A DNA stretch of 64,000 bases from Leptasterias polaris (GCA_037783415.1 JAZGTN010000059.1:3472001-3536000), one strand, 5' to 3'. Shown: positions 48,515 to 58,683, numbered from the stretch's first letter. Notes: a model not told the origin generated them from the letters alone. Numbers and translations: made by a program.

Positions 48515-49452
48515 TGAAAAGGCTATAATTGAAAACTTGCTTACCAAGGTTTTTGGACAATTTGGTAGTAAAGGTTAATGAGTAATATTTGAAGTCTTCA
48601 TCAGTTTGACGTTATTGCATGGTAAGATGATCTATGCAGGATGAATGTGAACATGGTGAATTAAAATTGCAGCTGATGAACAAAGATGCTTACAATTATT
48701 AATTTGACCTTCACGGACTGTTGCGCTTTGTACATTATTAAGCTTTGTACATTATTTAGACCACTTTGTTAAGTTTAAATATTAACTGTGAGTGTGCGCA
48801 TTGCCTAAAATGCTTCATGCACAGAAACACAATAATAATAATTCCTTTTATCATCCTAAATGATAAAATGCCTTATGCTCAGTGAACAACTCATGCATTA
48901 CGCACGTTTTTGTTAGGCATCTAGGTCAGTGCGGCGACGCGCAACTGTGCATTCGGGACTTCATTTGTTGATGTTCCATTGCCGAGCAACAGCGGACGGT
49001 GCGTGGCGCAATATAAATTGGGTCAAACTTTTAACCAATCATCATGCTTGGTTTAGCGTCGGTAGTACAGGTACGCGGGAACCTTCACTTGGTCACAGTC
49101 AACTAAACTGTTAACACACTTTTATTTCCCACCCACCTCCCCATTCAACTCCCGGGTTGAAGATTATCGCTATTGTAAAGTGGTTTGAGGTCATAGAAGT
49201 TTTGAGGATTTAGTTCAAGGTTCCACAAAAGATTGTTCGATTTTACGATAGTGGGTATAAATTAGTGGCTTCCTTTGGGTATGAGCGGGAAGTATTGGAA
49301 CGTATTGGGTGTTAGCTAATGAAAATGAAAAAAAGTAAGCTGTTCACACTGCAATAGTCAACGGTAATTCGCTTGTTGTTTTAAAGGGGCTTGGGATTCA
49401 AGTTTTCCTAGGTGTTTTGTTGTTTTGTTACTTGTTTCTGTTGTTTTCTATG

Positions 49453-49880
49453 GGCTTGGAAGTCGAGTCTTCCAAAAGTGTGCCCTCGTTTTTTGTTTGT
49501 TGTTGGGCTTGGTGGAAGTCAAGTCTTCCAAAAGTGCGCCCTCTTTTGTTAGTTTGTTGTGTTATGGGCTTGGAAGTCAAGTCTTCCAAAAGTGTGCCCT
49601 CGTTTTTTGTTTGTTGTTGGGCTTGGAAGTCAAGTCTTCCAAAAGTGTGCCCTCGTTTTTTGTTTCGTTCTTGGGCTTGGAAGTCAAGTCTTCCAAAAGT
49701 GTGCCCTTGATTTTGTTTGGGGGGGCTTGGAAGTCAAGTGTTCCAAAAGTGTGCCCTCAGGTGTTTTTGTTTGGGGGGGGGCTTGGAAGTCAAGTCTTCC
49801 ATAAGTGTGCCCTCGGTTGTTTTTTTTTGGGGGGGGGGCTTGGAAGTCAAGTCTTCCATAAGTGTGCCCTTGTTTTTTCG
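49453..49880 (+). repeat. Tandem array of eight hairpin-forming units, about 55-60 bp each
   Basis: Each unit has GGGCTTGGAAGTCAAGTCTT followed by CCAAAAGTGTGCCCTCG and a T/G-rich spacer. Units begin near 49454, 49507, 49565, 49619, 49673, 49727, 49789 and 49847. TTGGAAG pairs with CTTCCAA and the flanking GGGC with GCCC, so each unit can form a stem-loop. The last units have G runs of 6-9. Two plus-strand frames stay open for 80-180 codons and read as repeats (GLGSQVFQKCALVF, LEVKSSKSVPSFF). These may be chance products of periodicity, so no gene is called. Confidence 0.88.
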
Positions 49881-50841
49881 TGTGTTTTTCTTTTGTTTTC
49901 TTTGTGGTTGTGTTTCTTGTTTGTTTGTTTGTTTGTTTGTTTCAATTATCCTGGCGGGCAAGTCTTATAGAGTGTACACTGGTTTTAAGTGTACTGGAAG
50001 TGAACTTCTAAGAAAACAAAATTTGTTTTTAAATAAGATGGGTCTTATAGTTTATGACAAATGTTAGGATGTACATGTAGTTCCTACTTGATATGTGGGT
50101 AGCATGCTGGGTTGAAAGGGTGGCAGGTTTTTAGCTGTTCAGACAGCCACCACAGACATTTTGTGATACTTGTTGGGTTTATTAAGCCAGTTGTTCAAGA
50201 TTTCTGTCTTTAAATGTATCAATTTGTATTACTTTTGACTTGGTATAGTTGCCATAGCGCTCGCAAGTTTCATGGGGCTATGTTTCCGACCGAAGGTTAC
50301 GTCGGTGGAAACGCAACTTTAATTAGATGACATTTTGAGGAAATCACAAATCAGTGTTAATCAGTTGTTATGAAATAAGTAATTATTGGGGCCTGGGGTA
50401 AGGCTCTTGTTTTCATGTGACCGGTTTGCCGAAACTTAGGTAGCCGGGGTGTTCTGAATAAACAACAGTTTAGTTGAAGACTGTGGCTTGAATTCACATA
50501 ACAAAGCTTCTTTGTTTATCATTTGGAGTCTGAGCATAATGGGCATTCATAATGCGCAGGTATCCATCTTAAGATGCTCATGGCGCAGTGACACATTAAA
50601 AGAGTGGAAAGTTATGCACTCCTCACTAGGTGAGTCTTGAGGGAATTGTTTAACAAAGCTAGTGATGGAGAAAGTTTAATATGATCCGGCAAGTCGTTCC
50701 ATAATGAATGGCCAGCAGAAGTAAACGATCTTTCACCCCATGATGTTTTGGCCAGGGGTTTCCTTAAAAGTTGTTTGAGTCTGCTGAGTAGTGCTCAGGA
50801 TAACTCTGTCAATGGTCAATAAAGCTGATTATGTTGACTGG

Positions 50842-52390
50842 TGCACACAGACGCAAGAGACACCGGCTATGGCGGGTACGTCTTTAATATCCACAACAAA
50901 ATGCATTTCACTAATGAGTAATAACACATTAAACTTCATTTAAAAGGAACTTTTGTCTGAATTCTTATAAGAATATCATAATGCCTCATGAAATATAAAC
51001 TAAGATTGCTGAGAAAGCAGCAATTAAATCTACTGTCACAAAAACTGAGAAACCGTACCTATCAGGTGGGATCTACATACAGTTTAAAGATAAAATAAAC
51101 TGGTTGATTGATGTGAACTATGAAATAATTTCTTCATATTTTAAGAGGAGATTTTGTGCCACACAAACAGTAAATTTTGTGTTTGATTTGCAAACCAAAG
51201 AAGCAAAGTGTCTAAAGTTCACATTGTCTCTGATAAAACAAAAATTGTTGATCTGTTTTGTCAAAAGCATAAGTGTGACCTAATTATTTTTTATGGTATT
51301 TCAAACACTACATTTCAAATAAATGTAAATTATTATTACAACCATGTGATTGTCATCTGCTTGGGTTCTTCAAACAGTGACCAAATCAGTGTTTTGATTT
51401 TTAAAACAAATCTTTAATGAGAATGGAATTATGAAGTAATCTCCCAGTCTTTTGCAGAGTTTATGTAATCAGTTAAAAATCCTGTAAGATACAACAAACA
51501 TTCACTACCACAGAATAGAGTCTGGCTTACAGGATGCAGATTGTGACAACTTGAAAACGCCAAACTTTGTCCATCGATGATGATATTTTTGAATACGCCG
51601 ATTTGTGTCATAGTAGTAGATACAAACAGCAATTATTATCGACTTTAAAACTAAAACGATAGACCTAATGTTGCTCATGTCAATAGTTCATCCATCCTGG
51701 AACTTATCAAGAGATACAATGTTTACTTGAGGTCAAGTGAGATCTTTTTTGAAGCAATGAATGAACCATGTAAGAATATAAGAAACTTGTTGGTGCCTCT
51801 CCCGTTAAACTCTGAACATTCCATGAAGCCATGACATCAAACTGAAGGCATTTATATTTGTTGGTTATTTCTGTACTAGGTAATCACAGATTTGATCAGA
51901 ACCTGGCTGGTATTTTACAGACGGAGCTCCGGGTGTGGGAACAAGGCAAGTCATTCCACAAGTGGTCGTTTGAACTATCAAAGAACTCTACACAGTCTCC
52001 ATCGCCGCTGGGGTGTCTGTTGTGCCAGTTGGTGTAGTCCTCTGATGAAGGGCTGCCGTCGATGAAGCGCCAAGTTGGGGTGCCATTGGATCGGTCCAGG
52101 CGGTACCCGAACCAGGTTATCATACCACTTTGCCCGAACATGGATTTGATAAGCAGGAGGATGAAGTCATTTTCCTCTTTGCTCATAATGGACGCCAGAT
52201 GAGATGGTCTGCCAAGGCGTGACAAACCCTGACAGTACTGTTCAGCTTCATCAAAGGTCTTGGTATCCATCACTAAAAGGTAGCAATGATTCCCAAAACT
52301 TGTCCATGGACTGATGCAAGACATGCAGGGAGATACGATTAGGAAGTGAGACTGAAGGAGAGCTACAAGAATGCTGAAAGTGATGACCGT
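50842..52390. repeat. Segmental duplication, copy 2
   Basis: The same segment as 44989-46480. It begins TGCACACAGACGCAAGAGAC and retains about 50 bp (ATGGCGGGTACGTC...CTAATGAG), still readable as DIRS RNase H, which copy 1 has lost. No other DIRS sequence lies upstream, so the breakpoint cut through the element. The 800 bp before it (50065-50841) shows no recognisable feature. Confidence 0.9.
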
Positions 52391-52405
52391 GAAAGAGCTC
52401 GCCAT
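51896..52405 (-). CDS. Secreted C-type lectin, copy 2
   Basis: A single-exon gene of 169 residues from ATG 52405 (an upstream TTG extension is ignored). It has the same signal peptide core and lectin domain as copy 1, with all six domain cysteines. I count 13 amino-acid differences in the domain. At the sugar site EPS becomes HPS (131-133), together with Gly to Arg just before it. WND (150-152) is intact. Loss of the acidic residue would weaken a normal calcium-dependent site, so ligand or calcium use may differ. The 3' LTR of a retrotransposon in the same orientation ends 43 bp upstream of the ATG, separating the gene from its older upstream sequence now at 58688 onward. Confidence 0.92.
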   Translation of the reverse strand: MASSFTVITFSILVALLQSHFLIVSPCMSCISPWTSFGNHCYLLVMDTKTFDEAEQYCQGLSRLGRPSHLASIMSKEENDFILLLIKSMFGQSGMITWFGYRLDRSNGTPTWRFIDGSPSSEDYTNWHNRHPSGDGDCVEFFDSSNDHLWNDLPCSHTRSSVCKIPARF

Positions 52406-52448
52406 ACTCAGGAACCAAAAGCAGTCCGCTATCAAAGACTACAGGTAC

Positions 52449-53387
52449 TGTTACGTGCGACTAATCCACGATTGTTTAAGAATTAGGCACGACAGAGACA
52501 AGTGGTAAAACGGAACATAAAGATAATTAGCACCAGCAATTATGATTCATAACATAGTTTACTACAAGAATCAATTTATATACACAAAGCAGTAAACTAA
52601 TTGATAGAATTACATGGTGGAAAATTAATACAAAGCAAAGATAAATACCCTAAAAATACCGGTGAGAGATGACTGGGTTTTCACTGGCAGTCGTCTAAGT
52701 TAACGGTCCTTCTTTGTAGCGGCTTAGCAGTGGGACGCGGAAGATTCTCACTGTTGGTGAAGAGATGACTGGATTTTCACTGGCAGTCGCCTCAAAGTTT
52801 ACGGTCCTTTGTAGCGGCTTGGAAGATTCTCACTGTTAGGTCGTCTAGGTAGTGCCTCAAAACCGGGCGTGGGTTTTAGGCCATCTAGGAAGAACCTCAA
52901 GACCGGGCGTGGGTCTTAGGTCATCAGGAGAACCTCAAGTCCTGGCTTTGGTCTTTAAAGGAGAGACAGGCCAGTGAGTGAGTGGCGGCTCACTGCCTGT
53001 GATGAAGTATTGAGAACCAAAAGGTTCTAATATAAATTGGGGACACCCATCATGGAAGAGTTGGGCAAAGCCTCCAGCTGACTCGATGGTGGTGGAGTTA
53101 TGAGTGTGCCCCAGCAAGAGAAATACCTTGGCTTATATAGCCCTACATAACTACACAATGCAGAGGGCAATTAATACATAAATTATTGTGCCCGCTGAAA
53201 ACAATGCTACAGTAATGGCCACTGCATTAGTCAAACAATGAACATTTTAAAAACAACATTCCATGCATGCTAGAAAATGCTATACCACATTCCATGCATG
53301 TGGGCCTAATACCAGACATTCTGCAGGTGAACCAATAACCAATAGAAATAAAATAACAATGGGGGAGGAGGAATCCCATCTGTAACA
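52449..53387 (-). repeat. 3' LTR (939 bp)
   Basis: It begins and ends with the inverted TGTTAC/GTAACA. It differs from the other LTR at one base that I can see (A at 52957 versus G at 58253). Internal repeats include a block starting AGAGATGACTGG (about 52667 and 52761) and three units around ACCTCAAGACCGGGCGTGGG (52855-52950). A TATA box on the minus strand could start transcription toward lectin copy 2. Confidence 0.95.
53131..53141 (-). promoter_or_regulatory. LTR TATA box (GCTATATAAGC)
   Basis: The minus strand reads GGGCTATATAAGCCAAGG. The same motif is in the 5' LTR at 58427-58437. In the 3' LTR it lies about 730 bp upstream of the lectin ATG and points toward it. Promoter activity is inferred from the motif only. 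Confidence 0.6.
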
Positions 53388-53402
53388 GTCTTCCCCCCTT
53401 GG
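53388..53402 (-). other. Polypurine tract of the LTR element
   Basis: Minus-strand AAGGGGGGAAGAC abuts the 3' LTR start TGTTACAG, the expected position of the plus-strand primer for reverse transcription. Confidence 0.8.
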
Positions 53403-53556
53403 AGGAAAGTTTTTTTTTTTTTTCAAAAACAAAACTTTCAAAATTTTACTTTTAATTTGATAAATTGTCAAACCCCCAAAATTACTGTATTAACTACACA
53501 CTTGGTAAGAAAATACTTATCTAAATTCACTTAGAGTGAAATTTGAAAATACCGTT

Positions 53557-54693
53557 TTAAAGGCTTCGTGATAGGGCATCAGCAATGATGTTATCTTTGC
53601 CCTTAACATGAACTACTTCAATGTCAAACTCTTGGAGACTTAAACTCCATCGGAGTAATCTCTGATTTTGGTTTTTCATCTTTTGGATGAAAACCAGTGG
53701 ATTGTGGTCAGTATACACAGTGATGGTTTGGGCAGGAGCACTAAAATACACTTCAAAATGCTTCAAAGATAACACCAGAGCAAGGCACTCCTTCTCAATG
53801 GTGGAGTAGTTGCACTGTTGCTTGTTCAGTTTCTTAGAGAAATAACAAACGGGGTGATCAACATTTTGATCATCCTCCTGTAACAAAACAGACCCAATGC
53901 CCACATCACTGGCATCAACATACAACTTAAATGGTTTGGTGAAATCTGGAGCCGTCAAAACTGGGTCAGTTGCTAGCATGGTTTTTACTAGCTCAACTGC
54001 TTGTTTGCACTCTTGTGACCAAATAAATTTGTTTTTCTTGCTGAGCAAATTTGTCAGTGGAGTAACAACCTCTGAAAAGTTTTTGCAAAACTTTCGATAA
54101 TATCCAGCCATGCCGAGAAAACGCATCAAGCCTTTTTTTTCGGCTGGCTGTGGAAAACTCAAAATTGCCTCGACCTTAGGTTTGACAGGCTGAACTTCAC
54201 CTTGACGAATAACATGGCCCAAAAATGTAACTTTTGCTTTACCTAACTGGCTTTTTACAAGGTTAACTGTTAACTTGGCCTTAGATAATCTATTAAACAG
54301 AGCACGGATGTTTTCCATATGCTCATCCCAGGTGTCATTAAATAAAACAATATCGTCAATATACACTTCTGTATTCGGTAAACCTCTAGTGACATTGTTC
54401 ATTAATCTCTGAAAAGTCGGTGGTGCATTTTTTAAACCAAAAGGAAGAACTTTGTACTGAAACAAACCTTGAGGAGTGACAAAGGCAGAAATCTGCTTTG
54501 CTCGAGGAGTGAGAGGGACCTGCCAATATCCCTTTAACAGATCAAAAGTAGTTACAAATTTGGCTTGGCCAATATGATCAATGCAATCATCTACTCTAGG
54601 CAGTGGAAAAGTATCGGACTTTGATACCAAGTTCACCTTCCTGAAATCAGTGAAGAATCTGATTTTGGAACCAAAATACATGGCGAACTCCAA
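53557..54693 (-). pseudogene. Retrotransposon reverse transcriptase and RNase H (frameshifted portion)
   Basis: A 378-codon frame with the RT core: FTDFRKVN near residue 14, first catalytic Asp in TFDLLKGYWQ (residue 51), FGLKNAPPTFQRLM, and the YIDD box at 111-114. RNase H follows with LYVDASDVG (Asp 260), the KECLAL helix (Glu 302), YTDHNPL (Asp 329) and the terminal IADALSR (Asp 372). Catalytic residues are intact. The beginning of RT lies in a different frame in the upstream reading frame, so this copy would need a frame change to be expressed whole. The stop at 53557 is about 170 bp before the 3' LTR. Confidence 0.93.
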
Positions 54694-55514
54694 TTACTGT
54701 TACTCTCCTCTATAATACCATTATCCTTCATGTACTTGATCTCCTCATTCATATGCACCTGCTTAAAAGGTCCTACTCGATAAGGATGCTGTTTAATGGG
54801 TGTGGCATCCCCTACATCAATATCATGACAGGCAAAATCAGTTTGACCTGGGACATCAGGAAATAAATGTGAATATTCATGTATTAAATTATACATTTCA
54901 GACTGTTGTTTAGCAGTCAAATGACTCAACTTGTCATTCAAATTTTCCAAAACTTGTGAGTTTTTCAATCTGAAACTGGTACCTGGAATGTCTGATGACT
55001 GATCACCCTCGTTCTCTGAAAGATTCACAACCTCAACATTTGTGTTACAAACAAGAACACTTTTTCCAACTTTGTCCGATTTCTCAATTTTCCTGTCCTG
55101 ATATTGTTTCAACATGTTAATATGACATACACGTTTCTGTTTACGTCTATCAGGTGTGGAAATTAAATAATCCAAATCATTGATCTTACGGTCAATTACA
55201 TATGGTCCACTATATCGAGCTTTAAGTGGCTGACCTGACAATGGCAATAACACTAAAACCTTGTCTCCTGAATTAAAACTACGGACCTTGGACTTTTTGT
55301 CGTACCACATTTTCATATCCTGCTGAGAGGCTTTCATATTAGATTGGGCTAATTCACAGGCTCCATGTAAGCGATCTTTCAACTTGACAATGTAACTAAG
55401 AACATTATCCTCCGTTTTCTCAGACAACAATTTCTCTTTAACCAATTTCAATGGTCCCCTAACAGTACGGCCAAAAACTAGCTCAAATGGACTAAATCCT
55501 AACGAGTCTTGCAC
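54633..55514 (-). pseudogene. Retrotransposon integrase C-terminus and start of reverse transcriptase
   Basis: This frame continues integrase directly after an in-frame TAA. It has FSPFELVFGR, a tether region with GDKVLVLLP and the ARYSGPYVI (GPY/F-like) motif. A linker leads into the RT N-terminus (KQHPYRVGP, GIIEESNSNWSSPC). It ends in a premature stop at 54633 because of a small deletion-type frameshift near 54655-54690, where TCAGAT-like sequence occurs. The pol order INT then RT is visible within this single frame. Confidence 0.9.
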
Positions 55515-55517
55515 AAC

Positions 55518-57676
55518 TTATCGTGCTGCAAATAATAACAAAGGAATACCTTCATCCCAATCTTTGTCATTGTCCATGCAATAAGTCCTTATCATGGTTT
55601 TGAGTGTTTGATGAAAACGCTCAAGGGCACCTTGACTTTGTGGGTGATACGCACTAGAAGTAACTTGATCAATTCCTAGAGCATACAGCTGTTGTCGGAA
55701 CAACTTGGAAGTAAAATTACTTCCCTGATCACTTTGAACAACTTTGGGCAGTCCAAAATGAGTGAAAACATCTCTCAAAGCTTTACCAACTGGTTTAGCT
55801 TTGATTGATCTAAGGGGAATCGCTTCTGCATATCTGGTGGACGCACACATGATTGTGAGTAAATATTCATGACCAGATTTAGCTTTAGGCAGAGGTCCCA
55901 CACAATCCACAATCACCCTGCTGAAAGGTTCTTCGAACGCAGGTATAGGCTGTAATGGTGCACGGGGAGGTTTTTGATTCGGCTTCCCGACCATCTGACA
56001 AGTATGGCATGTGCGGCAATATTCCGAAACTGACTTTCGGATACCAGGCCAGTGGAAATGTTGTAAAATTCTGTCACATGTTTTAGTGACTCCCAAGTGG
56101 CCAGACATAGGAATGTCGTGAGCTAAACTCAAAATGTGTGGACGATAACAAGTTGGAACCACTATTTGATATAACACTTTCCATTCATTGTCAGCGGGCA
56201 CATCTGGCGGTCGCCATTTGCGCATGAGCACACCTGACTTGATAAAGTAACAAACAGAGGAGCTCCTTGCCTCAGTCTCAGTATGTGCTTGATTAAATAG
56301 AGTCAACAATCCAGCATCCTTGTGTTGTTCGGATATTAGTTGTTCTCTACTTAAAAAGATGTCAGAGTACACACCTAATTCACTCAATAAGGCTGAGTCC
56401 TTAGTGTCAAGAGGAACAGTATGGTTCTCTGCATCAGAAGAATTGCAACAATTCTTGTCAAAAGAAACCAATGGGGTTTCATCATCAAGTAAACTAGACA
56501 TGAAAGTCTCAGAGATGTCTAAATCTACATCAGTATGAACTGGCGGTGCCTTAATCTTACGACTCATTGATCGAGTTGTAACACAAGCGGTGAAAATACC
56601 AGGAAACTCTTCCTCTAAAGATTCGGTATTGTTATCTAAACACGGCACACTAGTCATACAAGGTTCTACAACTACTTTAGCACCAGCAACTTCATTGCCA
56701 AGTAAAAGTGTAATACCATTAAGCCCTGCAGGCAGTTTGGAGGTTACTCCTACAGTCATGGGACCAGAAAACAAGTCTGACTGTAAATACAAACGATGGA
56801 GAGGCACATCAAAAGATTCATCACCTATTCCCGTAATGCACGCATCGGTGCCTAATGAAGATCCTTCAGTTAAAGGAACCTCCCTTGCAAGTAACAAAGA
56901 CTGAGTGGACCCCGTATCCCTCAAAATAGTTACTGGGTAAATAGGTGAATCCAAACGCTCATTGAGCGATACAAATCCCTTAGTGATAAAGGGCAAAAAT
57001 TCCTCTCTAATTCCAGACAAAGATGCCTTACTATGTTTAAACTTGTTTAAACTGTCATGAGGTGTACTGTTAGTAAAGGCGACTGGTTTTGACTCGGTAA
57101 GGATCAAATTTTTCCTTTTCAATGCATAACATTCAGATAGTGCATGCCCCGATTTCTTGCAGTATTTGCATTGCACTGGCTTTGTGAAGTCAAAGCTTTT
57201 AGAAGTTGATGCTTTAGAACTTAAGTCAGCGAATGACTGTGGTTTTGCCTCAGTCTTTGACTTAAACAACACAGGCTTAGATTGGAAAAATGCCTTGTGG
57301 TCTTTCTTTCGATCATGACCAGTGTAATGACTAGGTACAAAACTGTTTTTATGCGTCAAAACATATTCATCAGCCAACACGGCTGCCTTTTCTAACTCTG
57401 TAACCTTTTGCTCTTCTAAGTGGGTCTTTACAGCATAAGGCATACTAGCTTTAAATTCCTCTAGAAGGACTAGCTGTCGTAACTTGCTAACATTTTCTTC
57501 GACTTTGCATGCTCTACACCACCTTTCAAACAAGGTTTTTTTCTCATAAGCAAACTCAACATATGTTTCGTTTTCTTGTTTTCGCATTTCCCGAAACTTC
57601 TGTCTATACGCCTCTGGTACAAGTTCATAGGCTTTCAAAATGGTGGCCTTAACTAAATCATAGTCGGCACTTTGGT
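55518..57676 (-). pseudogene. Retrotransposon gag (5'-truncated), protease and integrase
   Basis: The frame is open without an ATG from the primer site and enters the gag coiled region at [10 protein letters not shown]. Numbering from 57638, a CCHC zinc knuckle (CKYCKKSGHALSEC) is at residues 157-170 and the aspartic protease motif DTGS at 241-244. The integrase HHCC zinc domain has H507, H514, C544 and C547, and the DDE triad is D578, D637, E673 (D-35-E spacing). It ends at a TAA (55518-55520) in the middle of the conserved integrase helix LLFAAR, where related elements continue. The N-terminal part of gag is missing. Because there is no start codon near the front, the product would be incomplete even if the stop were read through. 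Confidence 0.92.
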
Positions 57677-57740
57677 CTAGTGGTATGATTCTCGCTTCGG
57701 GTGCGAGAGGTCCCGGGTTCGACTCCCGGACAAGCCCCCA
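57666..57740 (+). other. tRNA-Pro(CGG)-like sequence including 3' CCA, serving as primer-binding region
   Basis: From TGGTCTAGTGGTATGATT (57673) onward the sequence matches a eukaryotic tRNA-Pro. The anticodon stem-loop is CTCGC-TTCGGGT-GCGAG (anticodon CGG) and the T arm holds GGTTCGACTCC. The end AAGCCCCCA includes the CCA that eukaryotic tRNA genes do not encode. Only the first seven acceptor bases do not fit (GGCACTT pairs poorly with ACAAGCC), and there the sequence becomes gag. The primer-binding site proper is minus-strand TGGGGGCTTGTCCGGGAG, four bases after the 5' LTR. The normal copied length is about 18 nt; here about 68 nt of tRNA is present. Confidence 0.9.
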
Positions 57741-57744
57741 ATTC

Positions 57745-58683
57745 TGTTACGTGCGACTAATCCACGATTGTTTAAGAATTAGGCACGACAGAGACAAGTG
57801 GTAAAACGGAACATAAAGATAATTAGCACCAGCAATTATGATTCATAACATAGTTTACTACAAGAATCAATTTATATACACAAAGCAGTAAACTAATTGA
57901 TAGAATTACATGGTGGAAAATTAATACAAAGCAAAGATAAATACCCTAAAAATACCGGTGAGAGATGACTGGGTTTTCACTGGCAGTCGTCTAAGTTAAC
58001 GGTCCTTCTTTGTAGCGGCTTAGCAGTGGGACGCGGAAGATTCTCACTGTTGGTGAAGAGATGACTGGATTTTCACTGGCAGTCGCCTCAAAGTTTACGG
58101 TCCTTTGTAGCGGCTTGGAAGATTCTCACTGTTAGGTCGTCTAGGTAGTGCCTCAAAACCGGGCGTGGGTTTTAGGCCATCTAGGAAGAACCTCAAGACC
58201 GGGCGTGGGTCTTAGGTCATCAGGAGAACCTCAAGTCCTGGCTTTGGTCTTTGAAGGAGAGACAGGCCAGTGAGTGAGTGGCGGCTCACTGCCTGTGATG
58301 AAGTATTGAGAACCAAAAGGTTCTAATATAAATTGGGGACACCCATCATGGAAGAGTTGGGCAAAGCCTCCAGCTGACTCGATGGTGGTGGAGTTATGAG
58401 TGTGCCCCAGCAAGAGAAATACCTTGGCTTATATAGCCCTACATAACTACACAATGCAGAGGGCAATTAATACATAAATTATTGTGCCCGCTGAAAACAA
58501 TGCTACAGTAATGGCCACTGCATTAGTCAAACAATGAACATTTTAAAAACAACATTCCATGCATGCTAGAAAATGCTATACCACATTCCATGCATGTGGG
58601 CCTAATACCAGACATTCTGCAGGTGAACCAATAACCAATAGAAATAAAATAACAATGGGGGAGGAGGAATCCCATCTGTAACA
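57745..58683 (-). repeat. 5' LTR (939 bp)
   Basis: The same length and sequence as 52449-53387 except one visible base (58253). It is flanked on its outer side by the GTAC duplication and on its inner side by GAAT and the tRNA-Pro primer site. Confidence 0.95.

Larger units (their letters stand above)
46626..49440. other. Intergenic region between lectin copy 1 and the tandem-repeat array
   Basis: No supported gene. It holds two TTAA-type MITEs, a 60-bp direct duplication and short AAT and CAAA microsatellites. A 111-codon minus-strand frame at 47458-47793 is hydrophobic at its start but has no recognisable domain or ATG support, so it is not called. Confidence 0.7.
52449..58683 (-). mobile_element. 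LTR retrotransposon, Ty3/gypsy class with integrase-first order (Gmr1-like)
   Basis: A complete 6,235-bp insertion bounded by 939-bp LTRs and a GTAC target duplication (52445-52448 and 58684-58687). In sense (minus) order it has: 5' LTR, tRNA-Pro primer site, gag fragment with zinc knuckle, protease, integrase, then reverse transcriptase and RNase H, a polypurine tract and the 3' LTR. Integrase before reverse transcriptase is unusual for Ty3/gypsy and is the mark of the Gmr1-like group known from deuterostomes. Three lesions (missing gag start, an in-frame TAA, a frameshift) mean this copy cannot encode all its own proteins. The near-identical LTRs show that it inserted recently. Confidence 0.95.

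Noticed and set aside
49425..50067. Protein of 180 codons built of GLGSQVFQKCALVF repeats
   Set aside because: Two overlapping frames are open for the same reason (periodic repeat without stops), with no domain or conserved start. It is treated as a tandem DNA repeat.
57666..57740. A nuclear tRNA-Pro gene
   Set aside because: It carries the CCA tail, the 5' acceptor strand does not pair, and it sits exactly at the primer site of an LTR element, so it is reverse-transcribed primer and not a gene.
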